64,000 nt of DNA from Thioclava atlantica (GTDB taxonomy: Bacteria > Pseudomonadota > Alphaproteobacteria > Rhodobacterales > Rhodobacteraceae), in NCBI RefSeq assembly GCF_000737065.1, contig NZ_AQRC01000008.1:1-64000 (forward strand), given 5' to 3'. The first letter of the stretch is position 1; the number at the start of each line of letters is the position of its first letter. This document shows, piece after piece, positions 39,619-48,992 of the stretch. The notes under the pieces are model-generated. The model saw only the letters and a program-made list of their open reading frames with translations. It did no database searches and had not been told where the DNA came from. The position numbers were made by a program, and so were the translations under genes.

Positions 39619-39683
39619 GCGGGGGTATTTTTATCCAGGTGAAGAGGGAGACCTGTTCCTTCACCTGGCCGGAAATACCCCGC
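39619..39683. terminator. Long two-part hairpin between alkB and the di-iron oxygenase gene
   Basis: CCAGGTGAA (39635-39643) pairs with TTCACCTGG (39660-39668), and outside it GGGGTATTT pairs with AAATACCCC (to 39681). The GGCGGGGGTATTT / CCAGGTGAA wording is like intergenic repeats common in Rhodobacterales genomes. It probably ends both convergent transcripts. Confidence 0.6.
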
Positions 39684-39715
39684 GGGGGTCCGGGGACGCG
39701 AAGCCCCCGGCGGGT

Positions 39716-40858
39716 TCAGACCGAGCCGCGCGGCAGGGGCGTCGCGCCGCGATTATAGGGGGCCCAGTCCTCGATCTCCGGGTAATGCGCCCGCCGCCAG
39801 GCGCGCACGCGCGGGTTCATCCGCCGCCGCCAGAGGGGCGGGATCATCGCGAGCGCCGTCATCGCCGGATAGCCGAAGGGCAGCTGGGGCGCCTCGTCGG
39901 CACCGTAGGTCTGCAGCAGCGGGAAGCGCCGGTCCGGCTTGTAATGGTGATCCGAATGGCGCTGAAGGTTGATCAGGAGCCAGTTCGAGGCGGCGTGATC
40001 GGCGTTCCACGAGTGGCGGGGACGGACATGCTCGTAGCGCCCCTCGCCGCTATGTTTCCGCGTCAGCCCGTAATGTTCGACATAGTTGGTGAGTTCGAGC
40101 TGCCAGATCGCGAAGAAGGCCTGCAGGACGAACAGCCCGAGCCCCATCCATCCCCCCGCGAACCAGGCCGCGAGCAGTGCGAGCGCCTGAAGGGCGGCAT
40201 AGCGCCAGAACGGGTTGGAGCGGTGCCAGACCGGGCGTCCTGCGCGCGCGAGCATCCGCTTCTCCGCCTTCCAGGCCGAGCCGGGGCATTCGAGGAGCAC
40301 CCGCCAGAAGAAGCGGTGGAACCCCTCGTTGTAGCGCGCGGTGACCGCGTCGCGCGGCGTGCCGACCCAGAGATGGTGGACGAGCAGATGCTCGGTGCGG
40401 AAATGCGAATAGAGCACGGTGGCCAGCAACAGATCGCCCAGCCAGCGTTCGAGCCGGCTCTTCTGATGCAGCAACTCGTGCGCGTAGACGATCCCGATCG
40501 TGCCCGAGATCACGCCGAGGCCGAACATCAGCGCCACGATCTCGAACCCGTTCAGATGATCGCTATGCGTCACCCACCAGATCGTGGCGTAGATCACCAC
40601 GGCCTGGACCGGGAACCAGATCAGCGTGATCGCACGGTACCAGAACAGGTCGGCCTCGGGCGTCTCCGCGTCGGGCTGGTCGGCATTGCGTCCCAGAAGC
40701 TGGTCGAGCGCGGTCACCAGCCACCATGCATAGGCCGGCAGCAGGATCAGGGTCCAGCCGCCCCGGGCCGCCTCGATCGCCGCGAGCGGGACTGTGCCGA
40801 GCGAAAGCCAGAAGGGAAGGGCGTGGGAGGGGCGGCGGATCTCTTCGCGGCTCGACAT
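39716..40858 (-). CDS. Alkane 1-monooxygenase-like membrane di-iron oxygenase
   Basis: The 380-residue protein belongs to the AlkB/XylM membrane fatty-acid-hydroxylase superfamily. It has four to six membrane segments and the eight-histidine signature: HELLH (127-131, with Q following instead of the usual K), EHLLVHH (156-162) and LQRHSDHH (300-304), plus NYVEHYGL. These enzymes hydroxylate terminal carbons of alkanes or related chains using rubredoxin electrons. No rubredoxin gene is adjacent. It is followed by a long hairpin and preceded by mutY upstream on the same strand. The substrate cannot be told from sequence. Confidence 0.88.
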   Translation of the reverse strand: MSSREEIRRPSHALPFWLSLGTVPLAAIEAARGGWTLILLPAYAWWLVTALDQLLGRNADQPDAETPEADLFWYRAITLIWFPVQAVVIYATIWWVTHSDHLNGFEIVALMFGLGVISGTIGIVYAHELLHQKSRLERWLGDLLLATVLYSHFRTEHLLVHHLWVGTPRDAVTARYNEGFHRFFWRVLLECPGSAWKAEKRMLARAGRPVWHRSNPFWRYAALQALALLAAWFAGGWMGLGLFVLQAFFAIWQLELTNYVEHYGLTRKHSGEGRYEHVRPRHSWNADHAASNWLLINLQRHSDHHYKPDRRFPLLQTYGADEAPQLPFGYPAMTALAMIPPLWRRRMNPRVRAWRRAHYPEIEDWAPYNRGATPLPRGSV

Positions 40859-40912
40859 CGGTGATCCCGGTTGTTGCACCGCCCATGATAGCCAAGCCGC
40901 GCCGCCGTTCAA

Positions 40913-41950
40913 TCACTCAGCGCTTTGCGCCGCGTTCCAGACCTTGCGCATCAGCGTGGGCAGATCGCCGGGGCTGAAACTGGCGCGCGGGGTGAACTCC
41001 GCCTCTTCCGCACGCGCGGTGAAGACACGCAGGATCAGGTGGAAATGGGTGAAGGTGTGGCGCACCTCGACGGGCGCTTCGCGCCAGTCGGCCGCGACGG
41101 GCGGGGCCGGGCGGGGGGCGTCGGTCCAGTCCGAGCCGGGAAAGCCCAGCGTGCCGCCCAGCAGACCCTTCTCGGGGCGGCGTTCGAGCAGCACGTCGCC
41201 CGCACCGTTCATCGCCACATAGGCATAGCCGTAGCGGGTGGGTTTCGCCTTTTTCGGGGCCTTGCGCGGCAGTGTCTCGGCGATGCCCTGCGCCCGGGCC
41301 GAGCACTCCCCCACCAGGGGACAGATCGCGCAGGCGGGATTGCGCGGGGTGCAGATCGTCGCGCCCAGATCCATCATCGCCTGCGCGAAATCGCCCGGCC
41401 GCGTCTCGGGCGTGATCCGGGCGGTGAGCGCGGTGAGTTCGGACTTCGCTCCGGGCAATGGCGTCTCGACCGCGAAGAGGCGCGAGACGACCCGCTCGAC
41501 ATTTCCGTCGACCACCGCGACGGGCTCGTCATGGGCGATGGCGGCGATCGCGGCGGCGGTATAGGGGCCGATGCCGGGGAGCGTCTGCAGCTCGGCCGCG
41601 GAACTCGGGAAACGGCCCTCCAGATCACCGGCGACGCAACGGGCGCATTTCAGCAGGTTGCGGGCGCGGGCGTAATAACCAAGCCCCGCCCATTCGGCCA
41701 TCACCTCCCCGTCCTCGGCCGCCGCCAGCGCCGCGACATCGGGCCAGCGTTCGGTGAAGCGGCGGAAATAGTCGCGTACCGCCGCCACGGTCGTCTGCTG
41801 GAGCATCACCTCCGACAGCCAGACCCGGTAGGGATCGGGGCGTACGCCATCCGCCCGATCGGCGGGCGAGATCCGCCAAGGCAGAACGCGGGCATGGGCG
41901 TCATACCATTTGAGCAGGGTTTCGCCGATTGCCCCTTTACCGTCACACAA
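40913..41950 (-). CDS. mutY: A/G-specific adenine glycosylase MutY
   Basis: MutY removes adenine mispaired with 8-oxoguanine. The 345-residue protein has the catalytic glutamate in WLSEVMLQQT, helix-hairpin-helix LPGIGPYTAAAIAAIA followed by the catalytic VDGNVERV aspartate, and the 4Fe-4S loop C-x6-C-x2-C-x5-C (CTPRNPACAICPLVGEC). A C-terminal NUDIX-like 8-oxoG-recognition domain (LLERRPEKGLLGGTLGFPGS...HTFTHFHL) completes it. The start is TTG 41950; no ATG or GTG is near the conserved beginning. It diverges from dciA. Confidence 0.96.
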   Translation of the reverse strand: MCDGKGAIGETLLKWYDAHARVLPWRISPADRADGVRPDPYRVWLSEVMLQQTTVAAVRDYFRRFTERWPDVAALAAAEDGEVMAEWAGLGYYARARNLLKCARCVAGDLEGRFPSSAAELQTLPGIGPYTAAAIAAIAHDEPVAVVDGNVERVVSRLFAVETPLPGAKSELTALTARITPETRPGDFAQAMMDLGATICTPRNPACAICPLVGECSARAQGIAETLPRKAPKKAKPTRYGYAYVAMNGAGDVLLERRPEKGLLGGTLGFPGSDWTDAPRPAPPVAADWREAPVEVRHTFTHFHLILRVFTARAEEAEFTPRASFSPGDLPTLMRKVWNAAQSAE

Positions 41951-41977
41951 TCTTTATGCTCCCCTCTTCCCCATCGG

Positions 41978-42006
41978 TTGGCCTGACCCGATGTGCTGCC
42001 TAGAAT
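41978..42006 (+). promoter_or_regulatory. Promoter of dciA-dsbA
   Basis: TTGGCC (41978-41983) and TAGAAT (42001-42006) are separated by 17 bases, and the gene starts 28 bases later. Confidence 0.6.
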
Positions 42007-42033
42007 GCGCGCGATCAAGAGGAACCCGTCCAA

Positions 42034-42585
42034 GTGAGCGCCAAAGAGACCCAGACCCCGCCGGATCGGCGCATGCGTGGCTTCGAGCCCGCAGCTCGGC
42101 TGCTGCGCTCGCGGATCCGGGCCGCGGGCGAGGCGCGGGGATTCGCGGTCTCGCGGCTGCTGACGCATTGGCCGGAAGTGGTGGGCCAGGAGATCGCCGC
42201 ACAATGCCGCCCGGTGAAGATCGGCTATTCCAAGGGCGGATTCGGCGCGACGCTGACGCTTCTGACGACCGGGGCGGCGGCGCCGATGCTGCAGATGCAG
42301 CTCCCGCAGATCCGCGACAAGGTCAATGCCTGCTACGGCTATAACGCGATCTCGCGAATCGCGTTGACCCAGACCGCGCCCACCGGCTTTGCCGAGGGGC
42401 AGGCACAATTTACCCCCGCGCCGAAACCCGCACCGCGCGCTCCCGATCCGGATGTCCTCGCCAAGGCGAAGGCGACGGTCGCGGATTGCGCCGACGGGGA
42501 TCTGCGCGCGGCGCTCGAGCAATTGGCACAAAATGTTCTATCTAGGTCCGAGGAACGGGCCGGAAGAAGAAAGGCAGATACATGA
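42034..42585 (+). CDS. dciA: DUF721/DciA-like protein
   Basis: DciA is the ancestral loader of the replicative helicase DnaB in bacteria without DnaC. The 183-residue protein has the DUF721 core (GFAVSRLLTHWPEVVGQEIAAQCRPVKIGYSKGGFGATLTLLTTGAAAPMLQMQLPQIRDKVNACYGYNAISRI, about 37-109) and a disordered Pro/Ala-rich tail. The start is GTG 42034 with AGAGGA 12 bases before. Its stop overlaps the dsbA start by four bases. The assignment to DciA rests on family membership. Confidence 0.85.
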   Translation: MSAKETQTPPDRRMRGFEPAARLLRSRIRAAGEARGFAVSRLLTHWPEVVGQEIAAQCRPVKIGYSKGGFGATLTLLTTGAAAPMLQMQLPQIRDKVNACYGYNAISRIALTQTAPTGFAEGQAQFTPAPKPAPRAPDPDVLAKAKATVADCADGDLRAALEQLAQNVLSRSEERAGRRKADT

Positions 42586-43259
42586 GCAAGACTCTCTCGA
42601 TCCTTGGCGGCGCGGCTGTCGCGGGCGTTCTCGCAGTGGGCGGCTGGTTCGCTACCCAGCATAGTGAAGCGAGCCTGATCACCGCCGCGCAGGCGCAGGA
42701 AGCGACCGCGGACAAGAAGGTGCAGACGCTGCCCGATATCGTCCTGGGGCAGGAAGACGCGCCGGTGACGGTTGTGGAATACGCCTCCTTCACCTGCCCG
42801 CATTGCGCGAATTGGCACGAGACCGAATACCCGACGCTCAAGAAGGATTACATCGACACCGGCAAGGTGAAGTTCATCCAGCGCGAGGTCTATTTCGACA
42901 AGTTCGGCCTCTGGGCGGGCCTGATCGCGCAATGCGGCGGCGACATGAAATACTACGCGATCTCCGACATGCTGTATAACAAGCAGAAGGAATGGATCGG
43001 CGACGGCAAGTCGCAGGCCATCGCGGACAACCTGCACAAGATCGGCCTTCAGGCGGGGCTGACCAAGGATCAGGTCACCAACTGCATGAACGACGAGAAG
43101 CGCGCCGAGGAACTGGTCGCGACCTTCCAGAAGAACGCCTCGGACGACAAGATCGACGCGACGCCGACCTTCATCATCAACGGCAAGAAGCATTCCAACA
43201 TGGCCTGGGATGATTTCAAGAAGATCCTCGACGACGAGCTGGCCAAGGCCAAGCAGTAA
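42582..43259 (+). CDS. DsbA-family thiol:disulfide oxidoreductase
   Basis: The 225-residue periplasmic thioredoxin-fold protein has an N-terminal membrane/signal segment (about 6-24, ending QAQEA near residue 40). The active site CPHC (Cys72-Cys75) sits in VVEYASFTCPHCANWH, and the cis-proline loop is TPTFIING. It is of the DsbA-like/BdbD-like class that catalyses or repairs disulfides. It overlaps dciA by four bases and ends with an intrinsic terminator (43282-43310). Confidence 0.93.
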   Translation: MSKTLSILGGAAVAGVLAVGGWFATQHSEASLITAAQAQEATADKKVQTLPDIVLGQEDAPVTVVEYASFTCPHCANWHETEYPTLKKDYIDTGKVKFIQREVYFDKFGLWAGLIAQCGGDMKYYAISDMLYNKQKEWIGDGKSQAIADNLHKIGLQAGLTKDQVTNCMNDEKRAEELVATFQKNASDDKIDATPTFIINGKKHSNMAWDDFKKILDDELAKAKQ

Positions 43260-43281
43260 GCCGAGATCGTAACGGATGCCG

Positions 43282-43310
43282 AAGGCCGGTCCCGCGGGGC
43301 CGGCCTTTTT
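43282..43310 (+). terminator. Intrinsic terminator of dsbA
   Basis: AAGGCCGG (43282-43289) pairs with CCGGCCTT (43300-43307), followed by TTT. It abuts the stop of the convergent lpxK gene. Confidence 0.85.
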
Positions 43311-44299
43311 CACATCCCGAGCCGGGCGAGCATCGCCTCGAGCGGTGCGGCATCCGCGATCTCGAGCCGCACCGGCAGCGCCAGCACCTTGCGCCGGAAA
43401 GCCTCGGGGAGGCGCACGGCGTCCTTTTCCGTCGTCACCATCTGCGCGCCCAGCATCTGGGCCTCGGTCTCGATCCGGCTGAGCAGACGCGGCGTGAAAG
43501 GTTGGTGATCCTCGAGCGCCTCGCCGCGCAGCAGGGTCGCGCCGAGGCCTTTCAGCGTCGCGAAAAATTTCTCGGGATGGCCGATGCCCGCGAAGGCGAG
43601 GACCGGAAGCCCTTCCCAATCCATCCCGGTCTGAAGCGGTACGAGCTCCCCGCGCAAATGAGGCTTGGAAATTCTGAAACCCCAGAAATCCGAAAATTCT
43701 TGCTGCGCGGCATCGCCTCCGATCGAGAGGATCAGATCGGCGCGGGCCATCCCGGCCGCGACCGGTTCGCGCAGGGGGCCGGCTGGCAGACAGCGGCCGT
43801 TGCCGAAGCCCTTATGCGCGTCGACGACCACGATCGAGAGATCTTTCTCGAGCGCGGGGTTCTGATGCGCGTCGTCGAGAACGATCACCTGCGCCCCGGC
43901 TGCCTGTGCAGCCTTCGCCCCGGCGGCGCGGTCCTTTGCGACCCAGACCGGCGCGAAAGCCGAAAGCAGCAGCGGTTCGTCCCCCGTCTCGTCCGCGGAA
44001 TGGGTCCGCTCATCGACCCGCACCGGCCCCTCGAGCCGCCCGCCATAGCCGCGCGTGACCACATGCGCGGTGATCCCGCGCGCGGCGAGATGTTGCACGA
44101 GCCAGATTACCGTCGGGGTCTTGCCCGTTCCGCCCGCATTGATATTGCCGACCGAAATCACCGGAATGTCGAGCTTCAGCCCGGCCTGCGCGACGCGGCG
44201 CCGGGTCATCCCGGCATAGAGCGCGCCAAGCGGGGACAGCAGACGGGCCGAGAGGGCAGGCGCATCGGGGCGCGTGAACCAGAAGCCCGGCGCCCCCAT
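43310..44299 (-). CDS. lpxK: Tetraacyldisaccharide 4'-kinase LpxK
   Basis: LpxK phosphorylates the 4' position of the lipid A disaccharide at the inner membrane. The 329-residue protein has an N-terminal membrane-associated helix and a P-loop ([16 protein letters not shown], Lys60). The conserved [15 protein letters not shown] and [22 protein letters not shown] stretches are also present; the usual DDG(F/M)QH motif is DDAHQN here, a known variant type. It overlaps the stop of waaA by one base and is co-transcribed with it, which keeps lipid A and Kdo steps together. Confidence 0.95.
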   Translation of the reverse strand: MGAPGFWFTRPDAPALSARLLSPLGALYAGMTRRRVAQAGLKLDIPVISVGNINAGGTGKTPTVIWLVQHLAARGITAHVVTRGYGGRLEGPVRVDERTHSADETGDEPLLLSAFAPVWVAKDRAAGAKAAQAAGAQVIVLDDAHQNPALEKDLSIVVVDAHKGFGNGRCLPAGPLREPVAAGMARADLILSIGGDAAQQEFSDFWGFRISKPHLRGELVPLQTGMDWEGLPVLAFAGIGHPEKFFATLKGLGATLLRGEALEDHQPFTPRLLSRIETEAQMLGAQMVTTEKDAVRLPEAFRRKVLALPVRLEIADAAPLEAMLARLGM

Positions 44300-45525
44300 C
44301 AGGCCGACCTCGACAATTGCGTGCCGATGAGGATCTCCGCAAGGTCGCGCGCGACGGTTTCCACCGCGCCCGCACCGCCCGAGATCACCAGCCAGGCGTT
44401 ATGGGCGAGATGCGCGGAGCGGTCGGGAGAAATCATGTCCGTGAGCGCATCGGGCAGGTCCGCGGCGACGCGCACGCCACGGCAGGCCCGCGCGGCCTCG
44501 AGGCGCAGATATTCCTCGCGGAACGGGGCGAGTTTCGGCCCGTGCAGCACCGCGGATCCGAGCGCCGCGGCCTCCATCGGGGAGCGCGGGGCCTTGCTCA
44601 GCCCGCTCAGCGTCCCGCCCATGTAGCTCAGCGCCGCGAGCCGGTACCAGAGCCCGTATTCGCTCGCATCATCCGCGATGAAGATCTCGGTGGTCATTTC
44701 CGGTTCACCCTCGAGAGAGCGGCGCGCGACCGCCCAGCCCTCGGCGGTCAGACGTTCGGCGAGCGTCGCGCCGTCGCAATCCGCGTCCGGGGCCAGCAAC
44801 AGCAGCAACCGATGCGCGTGACGCTGCGCATAGCGATGGGCGGCGGTGACCTTATCGATCTCGGCCTCGGGAATCGCCGCGGCGAGCCAGACCGGGCGGG
44901 CGCCCATCGAATCGGCCATCGAACTGCGCTCGGCCTCGGAATAGGCAAGCGGATCGGGCGGCTCGCCCAGGGCGCCGTCATTCACCACGATGCTCGGGCG
45001 CGAGAGCCGCTCGCAAAGGTTTTCGAGCCCTTCGTCATGGCGCAGATAGATCCGGTCGAAACGCCCGAGCAGCGAGAGGGTGGCCGCATCGAGCCGCTGC
45101 ACCTCGTTCGTCGTATAATGGGCGTCGGCAAGGATCAGGGGAATGCCGCGGCGATGCGCCTCCGTGATCAGCGCGGCGGGCAGGCGGCCCCCCATGATGA
45201 GGATGAGTTCGGGCTTCCACGCCTCGAGCACGAGGCGGACCGAGGCAGGACGGTCTTCCGGTTCCGCCAGGCACGACGCGCCCTCGGGGAGCGTCGAGGG
45301 GCAATCGAGCCCCTCGGGCACTGTCATGCAGATACGGGCGTCGGGAAGGTGGGCCGCCACTCGCCGTGCGATCAGCGTCGCCGCCGGCCCGGTTTCCTCC
45401 GCCGCCCAGATCCAGAGCAGCGGGCCCCGCTCACGCGGCGCCTGGGCGGCGCTTCTCGCCCTCGGCCCGGCCGGACGCAGCGCCGCGAGACGCAGCCGAA
45501 GCCAGAGAGGGAGAGAATGCGTCAT
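44299..45525 (-). CDS. waaA: 3-deoxy-D-manno-octulosonic acid transferase WaaA
   Basis: WaaA (KdtA) attaches Kdo to lipid IVA. The 408-residue protein fits the GT30 family: a poorly conserved N-terminal half with the usual GAS-type region replaced by [18 protein letters not shown], and a C-terminal half with [27 protein letters not shown] and [18 protein letters not shown]. It begins with hydrophobic and basic residues instead of a clear membrane anchor and is slightly short. It lies between DUF4170 and lpxK, the common alphaproteobacterial order. Confidence 0.9.
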   Translation of the reverse strand: MTHSLPLWLRLRLAALRPAGPRARSAAQAPRERGPLLWIWAAEETGPAATLIARRVAAHLPDARICMTVPEGLDCPSTLPEGASCLAEPEDRPASVRLVLEAWKPELILIMGGRLPAALITEAHRRGIPLILADAHYTTNEVQRLDAATLSLLGRFDRIYLRHDEGLENLCERLSRPSIVVNDGALGEPPDPLAYSEAERSSMADSMGARPVWLAAAIPEAEIDKVTAAHRYAQRHAHRLLLLLAPDADCDGATLAERLTAEGWAVARRSLEGEPEMTTEIFIADDASEYGLWYRLAALSYMGGTLSGLSKAPRSPMEAAALGSAVLHGPKLAPFREEYLRLEAARACRGVRVAADLPDALTDMISPDRSAHLAHNAWLVISGGAGAVETVARDLAEILIGTQLSRSA

Positions 45526-45550
45526 GGAGCACCTGCCCGCCGCGCGTCAC

Positions 45551-45808
45551 TCAATCGCCGAGTTCTTCGGTCGGCGAGACCTCGCGCTCCTCGTCGCGCA
45601 GGCGGTGCAGATGCGCGATGAAATAACGGGTATGGGCGTCGTCCACGGTGCGCTGCGCCTCGGCCTTCCAAGCGGAATAGGCGGTGGCGTAGTTCGGGAA
45701 GATACCGACGATGTGGATATCCTCGACATTCTTGAACTCGGTGCGGCCCGGATTGACCAGTTCGCCACCGAAAACGAGATGGAGACGTTGCGGATTGGGC
45801 TTGGACAT
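45551..45808 (-). CDS. DUF4170 family protein
   Basis: The 85-residue protein MSKPNPQRLHLVFGGELVNPGRTEFKNVEDIHIVGIFPNYATAYSAWKAEAQRTVDDAHTRYFIAHLHRLRDEE is a full-length DUF4170 member. The family is nearly always next to waaA in alphaproteobacteria and has unknown function, perhaps linked to lipopolysaccharide. It lies 25 bases upstream of waaA on the same strand, with a GGAG site before ATG 45808. Confidence 0.92.
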   Translation of the reverse strand: MSKPNPQRLHLVFGGELVNPGRTEFKNVEDIHIVGIFPNYATAYSAWKAEAQRTVDDAHTRYFIAHLHRLRDEEREVSPTEELGD

Positions 45809-45895
45809 GGAAACTCCTGTCGGGTGTTTTGCGGCGCGGACACTACGCCAGCCCCCGCGGGGTCACAAGGCGGGGACCGGGGCTGCACGTATCCG

Positions 45896-46717
45896 TTACC
45901 GTGCCAGGCCCAGCGATGCCAGATGTTCCGCACCGCGCCGCAGCCCGGCCTCGTCATTCACCTCGAGGATGAGACGCGGCATCTTCGGCAGCCGGGCGAG
46001 CGCGGCGAAGACCGAATGCCAGGCGATGGTTCCCTGGCCGGGGTGCCAGTGCCGGTCGCCATAGCCGTCGACATCCTGCACATGCACATGCTCGAGCGCC
46101 GCCCCGGCCGCATTCACGAAGGCATCGACGGGGGGCGCGCCGCAGCGGCGATGCATGAATTGCGCATGTCCGGTGTCGAGCGAGACCTTCACCGCCTTGC
46201 TCTTCATCGCCGCGGCCAGTTCGACCCGGAGCGAGGGCGTCAGATCCTCGACATTCTCGATCACCAGCGTCACGCCCAGCTCCTCGGCCCGCGCGATCAC
46301 CGGGCTCAGCACGTAGCGCACCCGTTCGACCTGGATGAAGCCCGTCGCAGGGTTGGCCTGACGATCGGCTTCCTTCCACAGCGTGTAGGGCGAGTGGATC
46401 ACCATCTGGTCGCCACCAAGCTCGGCGCAGATCTCGAGCGTGCGCAGCATCCGCGCGCGGATCACCTCGGCGATCTCGGGGTCGGCGCAGTCGATATTGA
46501 AGGAGGTGAAGGGCCCGTGCAGCCCGAGCCGCCCCTCGTAGCCGTCGAGCAGGTCCTTCGCGCGCGCGACCATCGCCTTGAGATCCGCGTCCGAGGAATT
46601 CGGCCAGCAGAAGCTCTGCAATTCGATATCGCGCTGATCGGCAAGGATCCAGTCGCGGTGATGGGCGAGCATGTCGAGGCTCAGCGCAGCGCCGAGCAGC
46701 GGTAGATCCTTGGCCAT
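45896..46717 (-). CDS. Sugar phosphate isomerase/epimerase-like TIM barrel protein
   Basis: The 273-residue protein is a xylose-isomerase-like/AP-endonuclease-2-type TIM barrel. Metal-site motifs are visible as LGLHGPFTSFNI, QMVIHSPY, VTLVIENVED, VKVSLDTGHAQFM, HVHVQDVDGYGDRHWHPGQGTIAW and LILEVND, giving the usual His/Glu/Asp set. It is probably a metal-dependent isomerase of an unknown sugar. ATG 46717 has a GGAGG site. It diverges from zapE. Exact substrate cannot be deduced. Confidence 0.88.
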   Translation of the reverse strand: MAKDLPLLGAALSLDMLAHHRDWILADQRDIELQSFCWPNSSDADLKAMVARAKDLLDGYEGRLGLHGPFTSFNIDCADPEIAEVIRARMLRTLEICAELGGDQMVIHSPYTLWKEADRQANPATGFIQVERVRYVLSPVIARAEELGVTLVIENVEDLTPSLRVELAAAMKSKAVKVSLDTGHAQFMHRRCGAPPVDAFVNAAGAALEHVHVQDVDGYGDRHWHPGQGTIAWHSVFAALARLPKMPRLILEVNDEAGLRRGAEHLASLGLAR

Positions 46718-46795
46718 TGGAGGTCCTCCTCGTCTTGGATGCTCGCCGAAGCGGCGGGGCTTTTCAATCCCGGGGACGCGCTATATCGGAAGCCC

Positions 46796-47884
46796 ATGAA
46801 ACGCACGCTTCCCGAGACATACGACGCGCTCGTCGCCGAGGGCAAACTGAAACCGGATGCCGCGCAGCGCGCCGTCCTGCCGGTCCTCGAACGCATCCGC
46901 TCCGAGCTGGAGGCGGCGCCCGAGCTGCAAAAGAAGAAGGGGCTCTTCTCGCGCAAGCCCAAGCGCGTGGAGCCGGTGCGCGGGCTCTATTTCTGGGGCG
47001 GGGTCGGGCGCGGCAAGTCGATGCTGATGGACCTGTTCTACGCCCAGACCGACGTGCCCAAGCGCCGGGTGCATTTCCATGCCTTCATGCAGGAAATCCA
47101 GGGCAAGCTCGACGATGCGCGCCGGGCGAACACGCTCGATGCGATGCGTCCGGTGGCCGAGGAGGTGGCGGGGTCGCTGCGTCTTTTGTGCTTCGACGAG
47201 ATGCAGATCTCCGACATCGCCGATGCGATGATCGTGGGCCGCCTCTTCGAGGCCCTGTTCGAGCGTGGCGTCACCATCGTGACCACGTCGAACCGGGTGC
47301 CCGAGGATCTCTACAAGAACGGGCTGAACCGGCAGCTTTTCCTGCCCTTCATCGCGCTCATCCGCGAGAAGCTGGAGGTTCACGAGATCGAATCCGAGAC
47401 CGATTACCGCCAGCACCGTCTCGCCGGTCAGGAAGTCTATTTCACCCCGCATGGCCGCGATGCGCGCGCCAAGATGGACGCGCTCTGGGACGAGCTGACG
47501 GGGGGCGATCACAGCCATACGCTCGAGCTCACCGTGAAGGGGCGCAAGGTGGAGCTGCCGTATTTCCACGCCGGCGTGGGGCGGGCGAGTTTCTGGGATC
47601 TCTGCGCGGTGCCGCTGGGGCCGGCCGATTACCTCGCCATCGCCGAAGCGGTGCGGGTTCTTCTGGTCGACGACATCCCGCTTCTCTCGGCGTCGAACTT
47701 CAACGAGGCGAAGCGTTTCGTGACCCTCATCGACGCGCTCTACGAGGCGAAGGTGCGGCTGATCTGCTCGGCCGCCGACGAACCCGAGCGGCTCTATGTC
47801 GAGGGCGAGGGCACGTTCGAATTCGAACGCACCGCCAGCCGGCTGCGCGAGATGCAGGCAGCCGACTGGGCGGCGGAGGCCTAG
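46796..47884 (+). CDS. zapE: Cell division ATPase ZapE (AFG1 family)
   Basis: ZapE is an AAA-like ATPase that affects FtsZ ring stability. The 362-residue protein has Walker A GGVGRGKS (68-75), Walker B LLCFDEMQISD, VTTSNRVPEDLYKNGLNRQLFLPFI and the C-terminal LCSAADEPERLY region, all typical of AFG1/ZapE. ATG 46796 is preferred because GGAAG lies five bases before and the protein then starts as in homologues (MKRTLPETY). Its stop shares CTAG with the stop of the convergent gene. Confidence 0.94.
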   Translation: MKRTLPETYDALVAEGKLKPDAAQRAVLPVLERIRSELEAAPELQKKKGLFSRKPKRVEPVRGLYFWGGVGRGKSMLMDLFYAQTDVPKRRVHFHAFMQEIQGKLDDARRANTLDAMRPVAEEVAGSLRLLCFDEMQISDIADAMIVGRLFEALFERGVTIVTTSNRVPEDLYKNGLNRQLFLPFIALIREKLEVHEIESETDYRQHRLAGQEVYFTPHGRDARAKMDALWDELTGGDHSHTLELTVKGRKVELPYFHAGVGRASFWDLCAVPLGPADYLAIAEAVRVLLVDDIPLLSASNFNEAKRFVTLIDALYEAKVRLICSAADEPERLYVEGEGTFEFERTASRLREMQAADWAAEA

Positions 47885-48900
47885 GCCAGCATGTCGCGCA
47901 GGAGCGGCGCGACCTTGGTGCCGTAAAGCTCGATCGTTTTGCGCAGATGCGCGGGGTCCTGCGGGCCTCCACTATATTTCAGCGTGAAGCGCGACAGGCC
48001 CAGCGTCTTGACCGTACGCGCGATCTTGCGCGCGACGGTCTCGGGCCCGCCGACATAGAGCGAGCCGTGCTCGATCTCGCTCTCATAGGCCTCGCGGCGG
48101 AAGGGAGGCCAGCCGCGCTGGCGACCGATCGCGTCATGCATCCGCGCATAGCCTTCATAGAATTCCTCGCGCGCGATCTCGTCGGTCTCGGCGATATGGC
48201 CGGGTGAATGGACGCCGATCTTGCCGGGTTTCGTGCCCATCTGCTCATGCGCGCGATGGAAGAGATCGACATGCGGGCGGAACCGCGCGGAGTCCCCTCC
48301 GATGATCGCCAGCATCAGGTCCATCTGCATCGCCGCGGTCTCGACCACCGATTGCGGCGAACCGCCGACACCGCGCCAGATCTGCAGCGGCCGTTCCGGG
48401 CGGGGATGGACCGTCACGTTGCGCAGCTCGGTTCGGGTCTGGCCGGAAAAGCTGACCTTCTCCTGCGTTGCGAGCAGATGCAGGAGCTGCGATTTCTCGG
48501 AGAACAGAATTTCGTAATCGTTTAGATCCAGCCCGAAGAGCGGGAAGCTCTCGGTGAAGGAGCCGCGTCCGATCGTGATCTCCGCCCGGCCCGGCGCCAG
48601 CGCGTCGAGCGTCGCGAAGCGCTGGAAGACCCGGATCGGATCGTCGGAGGAGAGCACCGTGACCGAGGTGCCGGCCTTGATCCGCTCGGTGCGGGCGAGG
48701 ATCGCGGAGAGGATCGGCTCGGGCGAGGAGATCGCGAAATCGGGCCGGTGATGTTCGCCAAGTCCGATATAGTCGAGGCCGACCTGCTCGGCCAACTCGC
48801 CCTCGGCCAGCGTGTCGCGGATCACCTCCGCCTGACTGCGCAGCCCGCTTTCGCCGCGGGTGATGTCGCCGAAAGTGTCAATTCCCAGCTCGAGTTGCAT
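47881..48900 (-). CDS. LLM-class flavin-dependent oxidoreductase
   Basis: The 339-residue protein is a luciferase-like monooxygenase of the type often annotated as LLM-class alkanal monooxygenase-like oxidoreductase. It has an N-terminal LGIDTFGDITRGES start, LDYIGLGEHHRPDFAISSPE, ALAPGRAEITIGRGSFTESFPLFG and C-terminal GGPETVARKIARTVKTLGLSRFTLKY. FMN-dependent oxidation of an unknown substrate is expected. ATG 48900 gives the normal start. No operon partner is evident. Confidence 0.9.
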   Translation of the reverse strand: MQLELGIDTFGDITRGESGLRSQAEVIRDTLAEGELAEQVGLDYIGLGEHHRPDFAISSPEPILSAILARTERIKAGTSVTVLSSDDPIRVFQRFATLDALAPGRAEITIGRGSFTESFPLFGLDLNDYEILFSEKSQLLHLLATQEKVSFSGQTRTELRNVTVHPRPERPLQIWRGVGGSPQSVVETAAMQMDLMLAIIGGDSARFRPHVDLFHRAHEQMGTKPGKIGVHSPGHIAETDEIAREEFYEGYARMHDAIGRQRGWPPFRREAYESEIEHGSLYVGGPETVARKIARTVKTLGLSRFTLKYSGGPQDPAHLRKTIELYGTKVAPLLRDMLA

Positions 48901-48992
48901 GAACGGCTCCCTTCCTGTTGCCCCGCAAGGTAGGCGCGATCCGGCGCCGGACCACCCTCGCGCCCGCACAGGAGGCGTGCGGGTCCGCAGGC

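Noticed and set aside
46717-48207. A 496-codon plus-strand frame overlapping zapE
   Set aside because: Out of frame with zapE, which has all AFG1 motifs; this frame is arginine/glycine-rich noise.
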